NCBI GenBank assembly: GCA_025996895.1 | Contig: BNTW01000018.1 | Location: 1-39,969 of the forward strand | Source: Bacteroidia bacterium | GTDB lineage: Bacteria; Bacteroidota; Bacteroidia; Bacteroidales; Azobacteroidaceae | DNA length: 39,969 nucleotides | Direction: 5' to 3' | Shown here: positions 1-9,288 of the stretch, one piece after another | Position numbering within the stretch: position 1 is the first letter of the stretch | How the letters are laid out: every line of letters starts with the position of its first letter | The notes under the pieces: generated by a model | The model's input: only the letters and a program-made list of their open reading frames with translations | What the model was told of the DNA's origin: nothing | The model's database searches: none | Position numbers and translations under genes: made by a program

Positions 1-19
1 TGTTTTTTCCTTTGCCCAT
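1..19 (-). CDS. 5' end of an unidentified gene (partial)
   Basis: Six codons of a minus-strand gene, starting MGKGKN, run off the left edge. The ATG is preceded by an AAGGA ribosome-binding motif about four bases upstream. It is also preceded by a leader of roughly 135 bases from a good Bacteroidota promoter. Small basic proteins that start this way include ribosomal protein bTHX and some cold-shock-domain proteins, but six residues cannot decide. The long leader would fit a cold-shock or translation-related gene; that is inference. Confidence 0.4.
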
Positions 20-160
20 TGTCCTTACTGCTAAATTGACGTGGTTTTCTTTTTTTACCCTCGATTACTTAATCATAAGCAACCGATGCTTGTACTACGT
101 ATCTATGGAAATTACTTCAAAGAACTCATTCTGTTTTGCCCCCGTTTCTGAAAGCGGTTG

Positions 161-191
161 CAAAGGTAAACCTTTTTTATAAAATAACAAA
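161..191 (-). promoter_or_regulatory. Bacteroidota-type promoter for the left-edge gene
   Basis: On the minus strand TTTG (191-188) is followed after 19 bases by TACCTTTG (168-161), matching the TTTG/TAnnTTTG consensus of the Bacteroidota housekeeping sigma factor. Transcription would start near 154, giving an untranslated leader of about 135 bases (20-154). Confidence 0.6.
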
Positions 192-241
192 TCTTTTATG
201 AGAAAAAGATATAATAAACCCATTAATTAGCTGTGTTACAA

Positions 242-367
242 TTAATTATTTTTTATTTTTATTACTTCTATCGCCACCGATTTCAATTGCGGCATGGCCA
301 TACCGAGGTCAGCACCAATGTAGGTGGGATCGCAAATCAAATAGTTTCGTCCATCTATATTCCTCAT
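242..367 (-). pseudogene. 41-codon remnant of a larger secreted or transglutaminase-like protein gene
   Basis: The minus-strand ORF starts at ATG 367 and ends at TAA 242. It encodes MRNIDGRNYLICDPTYIGAD followed by a short tail rich in Ile and Lys. The phrase YLICDPTYIGADLGMAMP resembles the C-terminal part of large Bacteroidota proteins with transglutaminase-like folds, from memory and not searched. A TACATTTG promoter element lies at 395-388, just upstream. The ORF therefore looks like the surviving 3' end of a longer gene, but a genuine small protein cannot be excluded. Confidence 0.4.
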
Positions 368-423
368 TTTTTATTTAAATAACATTGCAAATGTATGAAA
401 AAATCTTTTTCAAAAACTAAAAT

Positions 424-2043
424 TTACTTCAATTTCTGAAAAAAATCGTTGCCTTTGTCATCAACCAAAATAAACGCGGGGAAATCCACCACTTCGATTT
501 TCCATATTGCTTCCATGCCCAATTCGGGATAAGCGATACATTCGAGGCTTTTGATGTTGTTCTGTGCCAGGATTGCCGCCGGGCCGCCAATAGAACCTAA
601 ATAGAAACCGCCGTGTTTCCGGCAGGCGTCCGTAACTTGCTGACTGCGATTGCCTTTTGCCAACATCACCATGCTTCCGCCGTGCGATTGGAATAAATCC
701 ACGTAGGAGTCCATGCGGCCGGCCGTTGTCGGCCCCATCGAGCCGCTCGCCATGCCTGCCGGTGTTTTCGCCGGCCCGGCATAATAAATCGGGTGGTCTT
801 TGATATATTGCGGAAGGTCTTCGCCCCTGTCCAACAATTCTTTGAGTTTGGCATGAGCAATGTCGCGTCCCACAATGATTGTTCCGTTTAGCGACAAGCG
901 GGTGGCCACCGGATATTTGGTCAGTTCGGCCAAAATTTCCTTCATCGGACGATTTAAGTCAATTTTAATGACGTTGCCCTCACCGGCTTTGCGGCATTCT
1001 TCGGGGATATATTTGGCCGGGTGATCTTCCATTTTTTCAATCCACACGCCGTCTTTGTTGATTTTTGCTTTAATATTCCGGTCGGCCGAACAAGAAACGG
1101 CCATACTCACCGGACAAGATGCGCCGTGTCGAGGCAAACGAACAATGCGTATGTCGTGCGCTAAATATTTTCCGCCGAATTGCGCACCCAAACCGATTTC
1201 CTGCGCGGCTTTCAACATTTTTTCTTCCAATTCGATGTCGCGAAAAGCCTGTCCGCCTTCGTTTCCGTGTGTAGGAAGCGTATCGTAATATTTGGTTGAA
1301 GCTAATTTGACAGTTTTCAAGCACAAATCAGCCGAAGTTCCGCCGACAACAAAGGCGATGTGATAGGGAGGACAAGCCGCCGTTCCCAGCGATTTCATCT
1401 TTTCAATTATAAATTTTTCCAGCGTTTCGGGATTTAACAATGCCTTTGTTTCTTGATATAAATAGGTTTTATTGGCTGAACCTCCGCCTTTAGCAATACA
1501 TAAAAATTTGTATTCGTCGCCATCAACTGCCTGAATATCAATTTGTGCCGGAAGATTGGTACAAGTATTTTTTTCGTTGTACATATCCAGCGGTGCGTTT
1601 TGCGAATAGCGCAAATTTTCTTCCGTATAAGTCTTATACACGCCTTTCGACAGAGCTTCTTCGTCGCCTCCTCCCGTCCAGACTTGTTGTCCTTTTTTGG
1701 CAATAATGGTCGCCGTTCCGGTGTCCTGACAGAACGGTAAAATGCCTTTTGCCGACACTTCGGCGTTGCGTAACATGGTTAGTGCCACGTATTTATCATT
1801 TTCGCTCGCTTCCGGGTCAGACAAGATTTTCGATACTTGTTTTTGATGTTCGGGGCGCAAAAAGAATGCGCAATCGTGAAAACAGGCGTTTGCCAGGCGC
1901 GTCAATGCTTCCGGCTTAACTTTCAAAATTTCATGGCCTTCAAAAACGGCCGTCGAAACGCCGTTTTTCGTCAATAAATAATACCCGGTGGTATCTTTTC
2001 CCAACGGAAACATGCTCTGATACTTGAATGGAGGTGTTGCCAT
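424..2043 (-). CDS. fumA: Fumarate hydratase, class I (iron-sulfur, single-chain)
   Basis: It interconverts fumarate and malate in the cytoplasm, in the reductive branch or TCA cycle. The chain is the fused alpha-beta form, about 539 residues, typical of class I enzymes. Visible hallmarks are [11 protein letters not shown] in the N-terminal catalytic domain, [14 protein letters not shown], the [17 protein letters not shown] region with likely cluster cysteines, and the C-terminal [13 protein letters not shown] motif. An in-frame ATG at 2073 would add ten residues, but the promoter TATTTTTG at 2078-2071 overlaps it. The ATG at 2043 (MATPPF) is therefore chosen. The gene stands alone behind phoR with its own promoter. 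Confidence 0.95.
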   Translation of the reverse strand: MATPPFKYQSMFPLGKDTTGYYLLTKNGVSTAVFEGHEILKVKPEALTRLANACFHDCAFFLRPEHQKQVSKILSDPEASENDKYVALTMLRNAEVSAKGILPFCQDTGTATIIAKKGQQVWTGGGDEEALSKGVYKTYTEENLRYSQNAPLDMYNEKNTCTNLPAQIDIQAVDGDEYKFLCIAKGGGSANKTYLYQETKALLNPETLEKFIIEKMKSLGTAACPPYHIAFVVGGTSADLCLKTVKLASTKYYDTLPTHGNEGGQAFRDIELEEKMLKAAQEIGLGAQFGGKYLAHDIRIVRLPRHGASCPVSMAVSCSADRNIKAKINKDGVWIEKMEDHPAKYIPEECRKAGEGNVIKIDLNRPMKEILAELTKYPVATRLSLNGTIIVGRDIAHAKLKELLDRGEDLPQYIKDHPIYYAGPAKTPAGMASGSMGPTTAGRMDSYVDLFQSHGGSMVMLAKGNRSQQVTDACRKHGGFYLGSIGGPAAILAQNNIKSLECIAYPELGMEAIWKIEVVDFPAFILVDDKGNDFFQKLK

Positions 2044-2102
2044 ACTATTTTTGTTGTTTAATTTTGGGAACAAAAATAGTAAGAATATTGAAGAATGGCA
2101 AT
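2044..2102 (-). promoter_or_regulatory. Fumarase promoter with overlapping 12-bp inverted repeat
   Basis: The minus strand has ATTG (2102-2099), 20 bases, then TATTTTTG (2078-2071), a good TAnnTTTG promoter with a start near 2064. A perfect 12-bp inverted repeat, ACTATTTTTGTT and AACAAAAATAGT, occupies 2080-2069 and 2055-2044. It ends directly at the ATG. It could be an operator or an mRNA hairpin hiding the ribosome-binding site. Confidence 0.55.
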
Positions 2103-2109
2103 AAAAAAT

Positions 2110-3828
2110 TTATCCCACCGGCAAACTAAATAAAAACTCCAATCCGCCACCGGCGCGGTTTTTGACGGTAATCGTTCCACTGTGGAAAACAATCGCGTTT
2201 TTTACAATCGCCAAACCTAAACCGGAGCCGCCAGTGTCGCGCGTGCGCCCTTCACTCACCCGATAAAAACGTTCAAACAGACGCGCCAAGTGTTTTTCGT
2301 CGGCGATGCCTGCGCCGTTGTCCGAGAACGAAAAATGAGCCATTTGGCCTTCCTGACTGTACTGCCGGATAGTAACGGTAACACTTTCGCCTGCATGATT
2401 AATCACATTATCCATCAGGTTGCGGAAAATGGAATAAAGCAAATTTTCATTTCCCCAAACCGTGAAATCGGCCGGAACAGTCGAATGAACAATAATGTCT
2501 TTCGCCTGCAAAGCATCTTGTAAATCGAATTGAACTTTTTCGATAACCGTTTGTAAATGAACGGATTTGAATTGAAATGTACCGGGTGCTTCGTTGATTT
2601 TGGAAAGCAAACTCATGTCGCGGATTAGGTCAGAAAGCGTAATGATTTGCTCATAGGCTTTGACCACAAATTCGCGCTCTTTTTCCTTTTCCAGCTGATT
2701 GTCCAAAATGGTTTCGAGATAACCGCGAATGCCCGTCACCGGCGTACGCAGCTCGTGGGCAATGTTTCCGGTCATTTCTTGCTTCAGGCGTTTATTTTTT
2801 TCCTCTTTGGTCGTGTCGTTCAATACGAGTTCAAAGCTGTTGTCTTCAAACACATTCACCCGCAGGGTAAAATGTTTGCCTTGCCGATTGACAGGCATTT
2901 CAAAATAGGTTTTTTCGTCCCGATTACTAAGAAAATGGCGGACTTCCGCAAAAATATCGTCCTGCAACATTTCCGCCGGGTCGGTAACAATCGTATCGCT
3001 CAACAAATTCATGTATTGTAGAAACAAACCATTATAAAACGCTACTTTCGCGTTCGGCATAAAAAAACAAATACCTTCTGCCGAACTTTGAACGTGCATC
3101 AACAGTTTTTCGTGTTCCAAAGCGAGCTGGATTTCGCTCTCTTTCAGTTGGCGATAATCTTCCGCAATTTGCCGGCCTACTTCGCCGATTTCGTCGTTCG
3201 GAAAATTAGGCAGAACAACCGGCAGTTTATGTTTGGCAGCCGATGAGAAATCCCTCAACTGCTGAATGGTTTTGCCAAAGCGGCCGGAAATGTAACGAAT
3301 AAACACAAATCCCAACAAAAACAACCCGATTAAATAATAGAGGAAAGCATTATCCGGTTTCAAAAAACGCTGTACTTGTATATTATAAGGTAAAGCTGTG
3401 CGGATGTAGTTGTTTCCCAAATGTTTAGCATAATACAAATACTCCTTTTGCGTCGAGGAGGAACGGCGTATATCACTCCCGCTGCCGTTTTTAGACGCTG
3501 CGATAATTTCCGGACGATTGGCATGATTATCTACTTGGGAAAAACTATCCAACCGGTTGTCGTACAATACTTTTCCGTCTGAACTAATCAATGTCAAACG
3601 TAAATTAGCCGGAAAGAAATAAAGCAACGAATCCATTTGAAAATCGTTTTCGCCCAAACGGTTTAAATATTTATAGGTGATTTCGGTGTAGCTGTCTAAT
3701 TTTTCTTCCAAGGCTTCCGTTTTAAACTTTCTTTCTTGATGTTGTTCAAAAAAGATAATGCCTATTGAAAAAACAGCTAAAATCAGGCAAAAATTTAACG
3801 TAAGTCGTTGTGTAAAAGATAATTTCAT
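2110..3828 (-). CDS. phoR: Sensor histidine kinase, PhoR-like
   Basis: Membrane kinase of 572 residues. An N-terminal membrane helix lies at about residues 11-26, followed by a periplasmic part and a second helix at about 161-181. A linker and PAS-like region lead to the catalytic core. The phosphoacceptor H358 lies in GNIAHELRTPVTGIRGYL. The ATPase boxes follow: NLMDNVINH near 475, DNGAGI near 505, FERFYRV near 520 and GSGLGLAI near 537. It overlaps the upstream response-regulator gene by four bases, so the two are translationally coupled. Its place after the pst-phoU genes supports a phosphate sensor role, with PhoU and Pst relaying the signal; the stimulus itself is inferred. Confidence 0.9.
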   Translation of the reverse strand: MKLSFTQRLTLNFCLILAVFSIGIIFFEQHQERKFKTEALEEKLDSYTEITYKYLNRLGENDFQMDSLLYFFPANLRLTLISSDGKVLYDNRLDSFSQVDNHANRPEIIAASKNGSGSDIRRSSSTQKEYLYYAKHLGNNYIRTALPYNIQVQRFLKPDNAFLYYLIGLFLLGFVFIRYISGRFGKTIQQLRDFSSAAKHKLPVVLPNFPNDEIGEVGRQIAEDYRQLKESEIQLALEHEKLLMHVQSSAEGICFFMPNAKVAFYNGLFLQYMNLLSDTIVTDPAEMLQDDIFAEVRHFLSNRDEKTYFEMPVNRQGKHFTLRVNVFEDNSFELVLNDTTKEEKNKRLKQEMTGNIAHELRTPVTGIRGYLETILDNQLEKEKEREFVVKAYEQIITLSDLIRDMSLLSKINEAPGTFQFKSVHLQTVIEKVQFDLQDALQAKDIIVHSTVPADFTVWGNENLLYSIFRNLMDNVINHAGESVTVTIRQYSQEGQMAHFSFSDNGAGIADEKHLARLFERFYRVSEGRTRDTGGSGLGLAIVKNAIVFHSGTITVKNRAGGGLEFLFSLPVG

Positions 3829-4526
3829 TGCTCTGTAATATTAAATCGATAACCGTAGCCCGTGCGGCTGCTAATCAGCGAAGCCCTTTCGCCTAATTTT
3901 TTCCGTAACCGCCGGATATGGACGTCAATTGTCCGTTCTGTAATGTAAGGGGAGTCTTTCCAAATAGCGTCGATAATGTCTTCGCGTTCAAACACGCGCG
4001 ACGGATTGGAAGCCAAGAGTTTAATGATTTCAAATTCTGTCCGGGTGAGCGGAATGCTTTCGTTGCCGATTTTCAATTCTTTGGTATCAAAATCAATCGT
4101 AACATCGTTGAACACCCATTGATTGGATTTCGTATTTGCTGTTTCGCTCTTTTTTTGTCCATATTCCGAGCGTTTCAACAATGCGCGCACGCGGACAACT
4201 ACTTCCTTGATAGAAAACGGTTTGGAAATATAATCGTCCGCACCGACCGAAAAACCAGTGAGCATGTCGTTTTCGGTATCTTTGGCGGTCAGGAAAATAA
4301 TCGGCACCGGATTGTTTTCTTTCCGCAGTTTTTCCGCCATTTTGTAACCCGACATTCCGCCCATCATCACGTCCAACAAGATCAATGAATAATCGGGCGT
4401 CAATTTTTTCAAGGCTTCTTCCGCCGAATAGGCACATTGCACCTCATAACCTTCATTTGTCAGATTGAAAGCCAATATCTCGCAAATATTTTTTCCGTCA
4501 TCAACTACTAATATTTTTTCTGCCAT
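3825..4526 (-). CDS. phoB: OmpR/PhoB-family response regulator
   Basis: 233 residues. The receiver domain has the acidic pair D9/D10, phosphoacceptor D52 in LILLDVMMGG, T80 and K102 in YISKPF. A winged-helix DNA-binding domain follows, with IPLTRTEFEIIKLLASNP and the recognition-helix region ERTIDVHIRRLRKKLG. It is paired with the PhoR-like kinase and sits downstream of pstSCAB-phoU, separated from phoU only by an inserted methylase gene. The likely target is the Pho-box-like repeat upstream of pstS. The start is 11 bases after the methylase stop. Confidence 0.9.
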   Translation of the reverse strand: MAEKILVVDDGKNICEILAFNLTNEGYEVQCAYSAEEALKKLTPDYSLILLDVMMGGMSGYKMAEKLRKENNPVPIIFLTAKDTENDMLTGFSVGADDYISKPFSIKEVVVRVRALLKRSEYGQKKSETANTKSNQWVFNDVTIDFDTKELKIGNESIPLTRTEFEIIKLLASNPSRVFEREDIIDAIWKDSPYITERTIDVHIRRLRKKLGERASLISSRTGYGYRFNITEQ

Positions 4527-4537
4527 AGGTTTATAAT

Positions 4538-5761
4538 TTATCTTATAAATACTCCATTTGCATTTATACTATCAATAATTAAATGTTCTACATTTTTATC
4601 ATTTCTATTCATGAAACTAACCAAATATGTTTTATCAAACGAGCGGATGTCTAACCCTTTCTTATCATAGATCCCCAAAATAAAATCTGTATTTTTTATT
4701 ATCATTAACCATTTTGCTTGACATTCGTCCGTCAAATAATTTGCTAATCTTATTTGATCTTTTCTGGTAAATTCATTCTTAGCATAAGTACTGAATTCGC
4801 TATCGTAAGGAGGGTCAAGAAAAACAAAATCTCTTTCTGTTGGTTTGTAGTCATAAAAGAAATCTTCAAAATCTTTGTTTTCGATAATTGTCTTGTTTAG
4901 TAATAATTTTAGTTCTTTTGTACGCAAATAATCCACTTTTTTCAAAAAGTTTTTTCGATTGTAAGCAATACCACCATAAGGAACATTAAAATCACCATTC
5001 GCATTATAGCGAAACATTCCGCTATATGCAAAATTGCGAATAAATAGAAAGATGGCAGCTCTAAAGGCGGAGTTTATTTTATATTTTTCCGTATTGTTGT
5101 AAATATGGCGAAAGTGCATATAAAACGCACTTTTCAATGCCGTTTCAATATTGTCTAAAATATCATTATCGGAAAGCTGATTTTTTATTTTTTCGAGTTC
5201 TTTCATTCGATTTATTTTCCGAATAAGATTGATTTTTATTTCTTTGATAAAATTCTCAATATTGAAATTGAAAATTGTAGAAAACATTCCGTTAAATTGC
5301 TCTGCATGAGAAAGTATAAACTCAAAAAATATATCTTTCAATTTATTCTCATCAATCAAATCATGTGAATAATTTTTATATGTTTCAATGAAAAAATCGC
5401 TATTCTTTAATACAACAGTGGTAAGCAAATCCCAATTATGAATAATTTCGTCTGTTGCTTTAAAAAACACTTCTCTGTTGCCGTTTATAATACTTTGGTA
5501 TAAGTTTATCAATTCATCTGATTTGTCATTTATGAAATATTTATTTGCTTGCAAAGCTGTATAAACCGCGCCGCCACCAACAAAAGGCTCATAATAATTT
5601 TCAAATTTATCCGGCAGGTTGGGAACAATATATTTTAATTCCTGTTCTTTGCCTCCTGCCCATTTTAAAATAGGATATAATTTTTTTGCTTCGGAATAAT
5701 TTCCGAATCCAAAATCACCAAGATTATAAGTTGCAATAGGTTCTTGTACTATGTTTTCCAT
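4538..5761 (-). CDS. D12-class adenine-N6 DNA methyltransferase, apparently orphan
   Basis: 407 residues. It has ILKWAGGKEQEL near residue 32, the AdoMet-binding motif EPFVGGGAVYTAL and the catalytic DPPY motif in VFLDPPYDSEFSTY. Together these identify the Dam/D12 family. Family members such as E. coli Dam are about 280 residues. The extra length lies in the middle, between about residues 80 and 240, where the target-recognition domain is expected. No restriction endonuclease gene is adjacent. The gene is visibly more AT-rich than phoU and phoB on either side, and has its own promoter at 5798-5791. It looks like an acquired cassette inside the pho operon. It could protect DNA, mark it epigenetically, or be the survivor of a restriction system. 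Confidence 0.9.
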   Translation of the reverse strand: MENIVQEPIATYNLGDFGFGNYSEAKKLYPILKWAGGKEQELKYIVPNLPDKFENYYEPFVGGGAVYTALQANKYFINDKSDELINLYQSIINGNREVFFKATDEIIHNWDLLTTVVLKNSDFFIETYKNYSHDLIDENKLKDIFFEFILSHAEQFNGMFSTIFNFNIENFIKEIKINLIRKINRMKELEKIKNQLSDNDILDNIETALKSAFYMHFRHIYNNTEKYKINSAFRAAIFLFIRNFAYSGMFRYNANGDFNVPYGGIAYNRKNFLKKVDYLRTKELKLLLNKTIIENKDFEDFFYDYKPTERDFVFLDPPYDSEFSTYAKNEFTRKDQIRLANYLTDECQAKWLMIIKNTDFILGIYDKKGLDIRSFDKTYLVSFMNRNDKNVEHLIIDSINANGVFIR

Positions 5762-5790
5762 CTATTGTACAAATGTTTAGATTCAATGCA

Positions 5791-5798
5791 CAAATATA
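5791..5798 (-). promoter_or_regulatory. Promoter -7 element of the methyltransferase gene
   Basis: TATATTTG on the minus strand in the 56-base gap after phoU matches TAnnTTTG and would start transcription about 20-25 bases before the ATG. No well-spaced TTTG box was found upstream. Confidence 0.45.
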
Positions 5799-5817
5799 CG
5801 ACTTTTTCCAAAAACAA

Positions 5818-6498
5818 CTAACTTTCAACACTTTCGCTATTCTTGCTGTGCTTCAACACTTTCGCGTCGATGTAAAAAACGATGTCTTCGACAATGTTGC
5901 TGCAATGGTCGCCCATGCGTTCGATTTTTCGAATGACCAGCATGGTTTTTAATCCACATTCGATTTCAGCGGGATTTTGACGCATGTAGTCTGTCAGAAC
6001 ACCGGTCGAGCGATGGTAAATCTCATCTACCGTTTCATCTTTTGCCAAAATCTTGCCTGAAAGTTTGGTGTTTTCCGAATCCAACGCCACATAGCTGTCC
6101 GAAAGCATTTCAATGACCGTGTCGAACATGGTTTCCAAGCGCAATTCGTCTTTCAACTCCTGAGTTATCAGCTCACAACTGTTTTCAATCACGTAACGTG
6201 CGATGCCTTCCGCAAAATCGGCTATCCGTTCCAGCGTACTGCTGATTTTAATCAGTGACAATGCCAACCGCAAATCAATCGCCACCGGATTAAACAGGGC
6301 GATGTAGTTCTCGCAATCGCTGTCGATCTTCAACTCAAACGAATTGATACGCTTTTCGCGACTGACGACTTCCCGCGCCAGTTCAATATCGTTGTTCAAC
6401 AAGCTCTGTTTCGCTTTTTCTATTTGCGAAAGTACTAACCGCCACATCTGGCTGACTTCTTCCTTAATCGCTGCTAATTCCTTTTCTGTATGCTTCAT
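5818..6498 (-). CDS. phoU: Phosphate transport system regulator PhoU
   Basis: 226 residues, matching the family length, with two PhoU helical repeats. The repeats are marked by the EKRINSFELKIDSDCENYI and RKIERMGDHCSNIVEDIVFY segments, whose acidic residues bind metal clusters. PhoU links the Pst transporter to the PhoR kinase and keeps the Pho response off when phosphate is plentiful. It starts five bases after pstB, last of the five-gene pst unit. Confidence 0.95.
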   Translation of the reverse strand: MKHTEKELAAIKEEVSQMWRLVLSQIEKAKQSLLNNDIELAREVVSREKRINSFELKIDSDCENYIALFNPVAIDLRLALSLIKISSTLERIADFAEGIARYVIENSCELITQELKDELRLETMFDTVIEMLSDSYVALDSENTKLSGKILAKDETVDEIYHRSTGVLTDYMRQNPAEIECGLKTMLVIRKIERMGDHCSNIVEDIVFYIDAKVLKHSKNSESVES

Positions 6499-6503
6499 AA
6501 TAA

Positions 6504-7250
6504 TTAACCGAATCTTCCGGTGATGTAATTTTGTGTTTCTTCCATTTCGGGACTTAAAAATATTTTTTTCGTATCGTTGTATTCGACCAGATTTCCCAGC
6601 ATGAAAAATCCGGTTTTATCGCTCACACGTGCCGCCTGTTGCATGTTGTGTGTAACAATGACAATGGTATAATCCTTTTTGAGATTGTAAATCAAATCTT
6701 CAATCTTCGACGTGGAAATAGGGTCTAATGCCGAAGCCGGCTCATCCATCAGGATAATATCGGGCGAAATCGCCAACGCGCGGGCAATACACAACCGTTG
6801 CTGTTGTCCGCCGGAAAGTTCAAACGCCGACTTTTTGAGTTTGTCCTTCACTTCTTCCCACAACGCCGCCGCCTGCAAGGATTCTTCTACTTTGTTACGT
6901 ATCAACTGCTTATCCCTAACGCCATCTACCCGGAGACCGTAAGCCACATTCTCAAAAATGGATTGGGGAAACGGATTGGGTTTTTGAAAAACCATGCCGA
7001 CACGCTTCCGAAGTGCGCTTACATCCACCGATTTATCGTAAATATTTTGTCCGTCAATCAGGCATTGACCTTCTAAACGGGTATCGTCAATCAAATCGTT
7101 CATACGATTGAACAGACGCAAAAACGTGGATTTTCCGCAACCCGAAGGACCAATGAAGGCTGTTACGGTATGCTTATCCATTTTCATGCTGATATTTTTC
7201 AGTGCATGAAAATCGCCATAATAAAAATTAATGTCTTTTGCTTCAATCAT
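6504..7250 (-). CDS. pstB: Phosphate ABC transporter ATP-binding protein PstB
   Basis: 248 residues. Walker A is GPSGCGKST, the signature is [15 protein letters not shown], and Walker B is [13 protein letters not shown], with the H-loop in [10 protein letters not shown]. It energises phosphate import at the inner membrane together with PstA and PstC. Its start overlaps the pstA stop by four bases, so the subunits are translationally coupled. Confidence 0.97.
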   Translation of the reverse strand: MIEAKDINFYYGDFHALKNISMKMDKHTVTAFIGPSGCGKSTFLRLFNRMNDLIDDTRLEGQCLIDGQNIYDKSVDVSALRKRVGMVFQKPNPFPQSIFENVAYGLRVDGVRDKQLIRNKVEESLQAAALWEEVKDKLKKSAFELSGGQQQRLCIARALAISPDIILMDEPASALDPISTSKIEDLIYNLKKDYTIVIVTHNMQQAARVSDKTGFFMLGNLVEYNDTKKIFLSPEMEETQNYITGRFG

Positions 7251-8098
7251 TTATCTTTCACTCTTAATTTCTTCCGTAGAAAGGAAGCCAATAAATTCAT
7301 TACTAATACAATCAGAATCAATACTAGTGCTGTTCCGTAGGCAATCGGGCGGGTCGCTTCCAAATCCGTACCGCTGGTAACAATCACATACAGGTGATAA
7401 GGCAAAGCCATGACCTGATCGAAAATTGAATTCGGCAGCTTGGGTAAAAAATAGGCCGCTACGGTGAAAAGGATAGGCGCGGTTTCGCCCGAAATACGTC
7501 CGATAGACAAAATCAAACCGGTGATGATGTTCGGAAAAGCCATCGGCAAGATAATCCGAGAAATGGTCTGCCACTTGCTCGCGCCCAAGGCCAAACTTCC
7601 TGTCCGGAAACTGTCGGGAATAGCTTTGAGTGCCTCTTCCGTTGTCCGTATCACCAAAGGCAAGGTCAATAATCCTAACGTCAATGAGCCGGCAATAATC
7701 GAATCACCAAAACCTAACGTATTGACAAACAATGCCATACCAAACAATCCGAAAATAATGGACGGGATTGCACCCAAATTGTTCGTCATCACCCGAATGA
7801 ACCGGACAATTTTACCATTTCCGGCATATTCCGAAGTATAAATCGCCGACAGAATACCCAAAGGAAAAGCGATAACCGCACTTCCCGCTACCAGACACAG
7901 CGTACCGACAATCGCCGGAAAAATTCCGCCCGCAGTCATGCCGTCGGTCGGCGATGTGGTCAGAAATTCCCAATTAATCACACCGATTCCCTGATAGATA
8001 ATAAATCCCAAAATCCAAAACAGGATACCGACAACGATAATTCCCAATAGCCGGAAAATCGTAAAAGCAATCGTTTGTTCTATTTGTTTCCGTTTCAT
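7247..8098 (-). CDS. pstA: Phosphate ABC transporter permease PstA
   Basis: 283 residues with six predicted membrane helices. The permease-ATPase coupling loop is visible as [25 protein letters not shown], the EAA-type motif. It forms the channel with PstC. It overlaps pstC and pstB by four bases on either side. Confidence 0.96.
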   Translation of the reverse strand: MKRKQIEQTIAFTIFRLLGIIVVGILFWILGFIIYQGIGVINWEFLTTSPTDGMTAGGIFPAIVGTLCLVAGSAVIAFPLGILSAIYTSEYAGNGKIVRFIRVMTNNLGAIPSIIFGLFGMALFVNTLGFGDSIIAGSLTLGLLTLPLVIRTTEEALKAIPDSFRTGSLALGASKWQTISRIILPMAFPNIITGLILSIGRISGETAPILFTVAAYFLPKLPNSIFDQVMALPYHLYVIVTSGTDLEATRPIAYGTALVLILIVLVMNLLASFLRKKLRVKDK

Positions 8099-9288
8099 AC
8101 CGTTTGTTTTTTAGAAGAAATCATTTCTGCCGAAATGTTGATTATCAACGTGATAATGAAAAGGATACAGCCCAGCAGGAACAATGCCTGATAGTGCGTT
8201 CCGCCGGCAGGAGCTTCGCCCAATTCGGCGGCAATCGTTGCTGGAATGGTACGCACAGGCTCAAACAACGTGTGCGGAATAACGGCTGCATTTCCTGTAA
8301 CCATCAAAACGGCCATCGTTTCGCCGACCGCGCGCCCGATTCCCAAAACGACGGCTGCGGAAATTCCTGAAGCGGCATAAGGAATAATCACGCGGTAAAT
8401 GGTCTGCCATTGGTTGGCACCCAACGCCAAGCTTGCTTCACGCATCGCACGAGGCGTATTCTGCATCGCATCTTCTGCTACGGTGATAATCGTCGGCAAC
8501 GCCATAATCGCCAGCACCAAACTTCCTGCAAATCCGGTTTCGCCGACCGGCAGATTCATCCCTTTTTGTATCAACGGAACCAGCACTACCAATCCGAAAA
8601 ATCCATAAACCACCGACGGAATACCCGCCAGCAATTCGATCGCCGGTTTCAACAGATTGCGCATTTTTTCGCCCGCCAATTCCGAGAGATAAACCGCAAC
8701 GCCCAACCCCAGCGGCAACGCAATCAGAATGGCAAACAAACTGACCCACAACGTTCCCATAATCAACGGTAAAACACCAAATTGATGTGCCGGAGTAGCT
8801 GTCGGAATCCATTCTTTTCCACCGAAGAAATCCGCCGGTGTAATTGTCGTTTCCGGTAAAACATTCACACCCATACGATTAGCCGGCAGATATTGTGTAG
8901 GAATAAAAGCAATAATTCCGGGTGTTTCCCGAATCACTTCCCCCAATTTATCCGGCATAAATTCGTAGTCTTCGCCTAATTCTTCGTCCGAATAACGACT
9001 GAAAATTTCATCGAAACGGAACGGAACGATTTCTTCGTCGGAACCGCCCAAAACTTCCCAATTTTCAACTTCGTAATCAAAAATCTGCTTGATTTGTTCA
9101 GGCGTCAAGCGTTCTGCCGAATTGTCGGCATGAATACACAGCGAATAACCTTTTTCAATATCGGAACTCCGAAATAATCCGAAACCTTCCTTGAAAAGAA
9201 AAATAACAATGAGGAGGATAACGATAGTCGTTACCGCTCCACTCATTGTTAATATAGTTTCGATGATTCGCTCAAAGATTTTTCTCAT
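8095..9288 (-). CDS. pstC: Phosphate ABC transporter permease PstC with periplasmic insert
   Basis: 397 residues, about 80-100 longer than the E. coli protein. The first membrane helix spans about residues 14-32, and the permease core resumes near residue 168. The core carries the EAA loop AMQNTPRAMREASLALGANQWQT. Between them, residues about 42-165 form a soluble periplasmic segment. Its LTPEQIKQIFDYEVENW and PGIIAFIP phrases echo PstS (LTREQLEGIFTGKITNW and GAIGYV). The insert thus resembles a partial phosphate-binding protein domain. The gene overlaps the pstS stop by one base. Confidence 0.95.
   Translation of the reverse strand: MRKIFERIIETILTMSGAVTTIVILLIVIFLFKEGFGLFRSSDIEKGYSLCIHADNSAERLTPEQIKQIFDYEVENWEVLGGSDEEIVPFRFDEIFSRYSDEELGEDYEFMPDKLGEVIRETPGIIAFIPTQYLPANRMGVNVLPETTITPADFFGGKEWIPTATPAHQFGVLPLIMGTLWVSLFAILIALPLGLGVAVYLSELAGEKMRNLLKPAIELLAGIPSVVYGFFGLVVLVPLIQKGMNLPVGETGFAGSLVLAIMALPTIITVAEDAMQNTPRAMREASLALGANQWQTIYRVIIPYAASGISAAVVLGIGRAVGETMAVLMVTGNAAVIPHTLFEPVRTIPATIAAELGEAPAGGTHYQALFLLGCILFIITLIINISAEMISSKKQTV

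Noticed and set aside
233..241. Single TGTTACAAT as another Pho-box
   Set aside because: Only one unit is present, with no 11-base repeat and no phosphate gene downstream.
3918..4388. 156-codon ORF on the plus strand
   Set aside because: Antisense to the PhoB-like gene; no start signal or homology.
4538..5761. Complete restriction-modification system around the methylase
   Set aside because: Both neighbours are pho genes; no endonuclease-like ORF is present.
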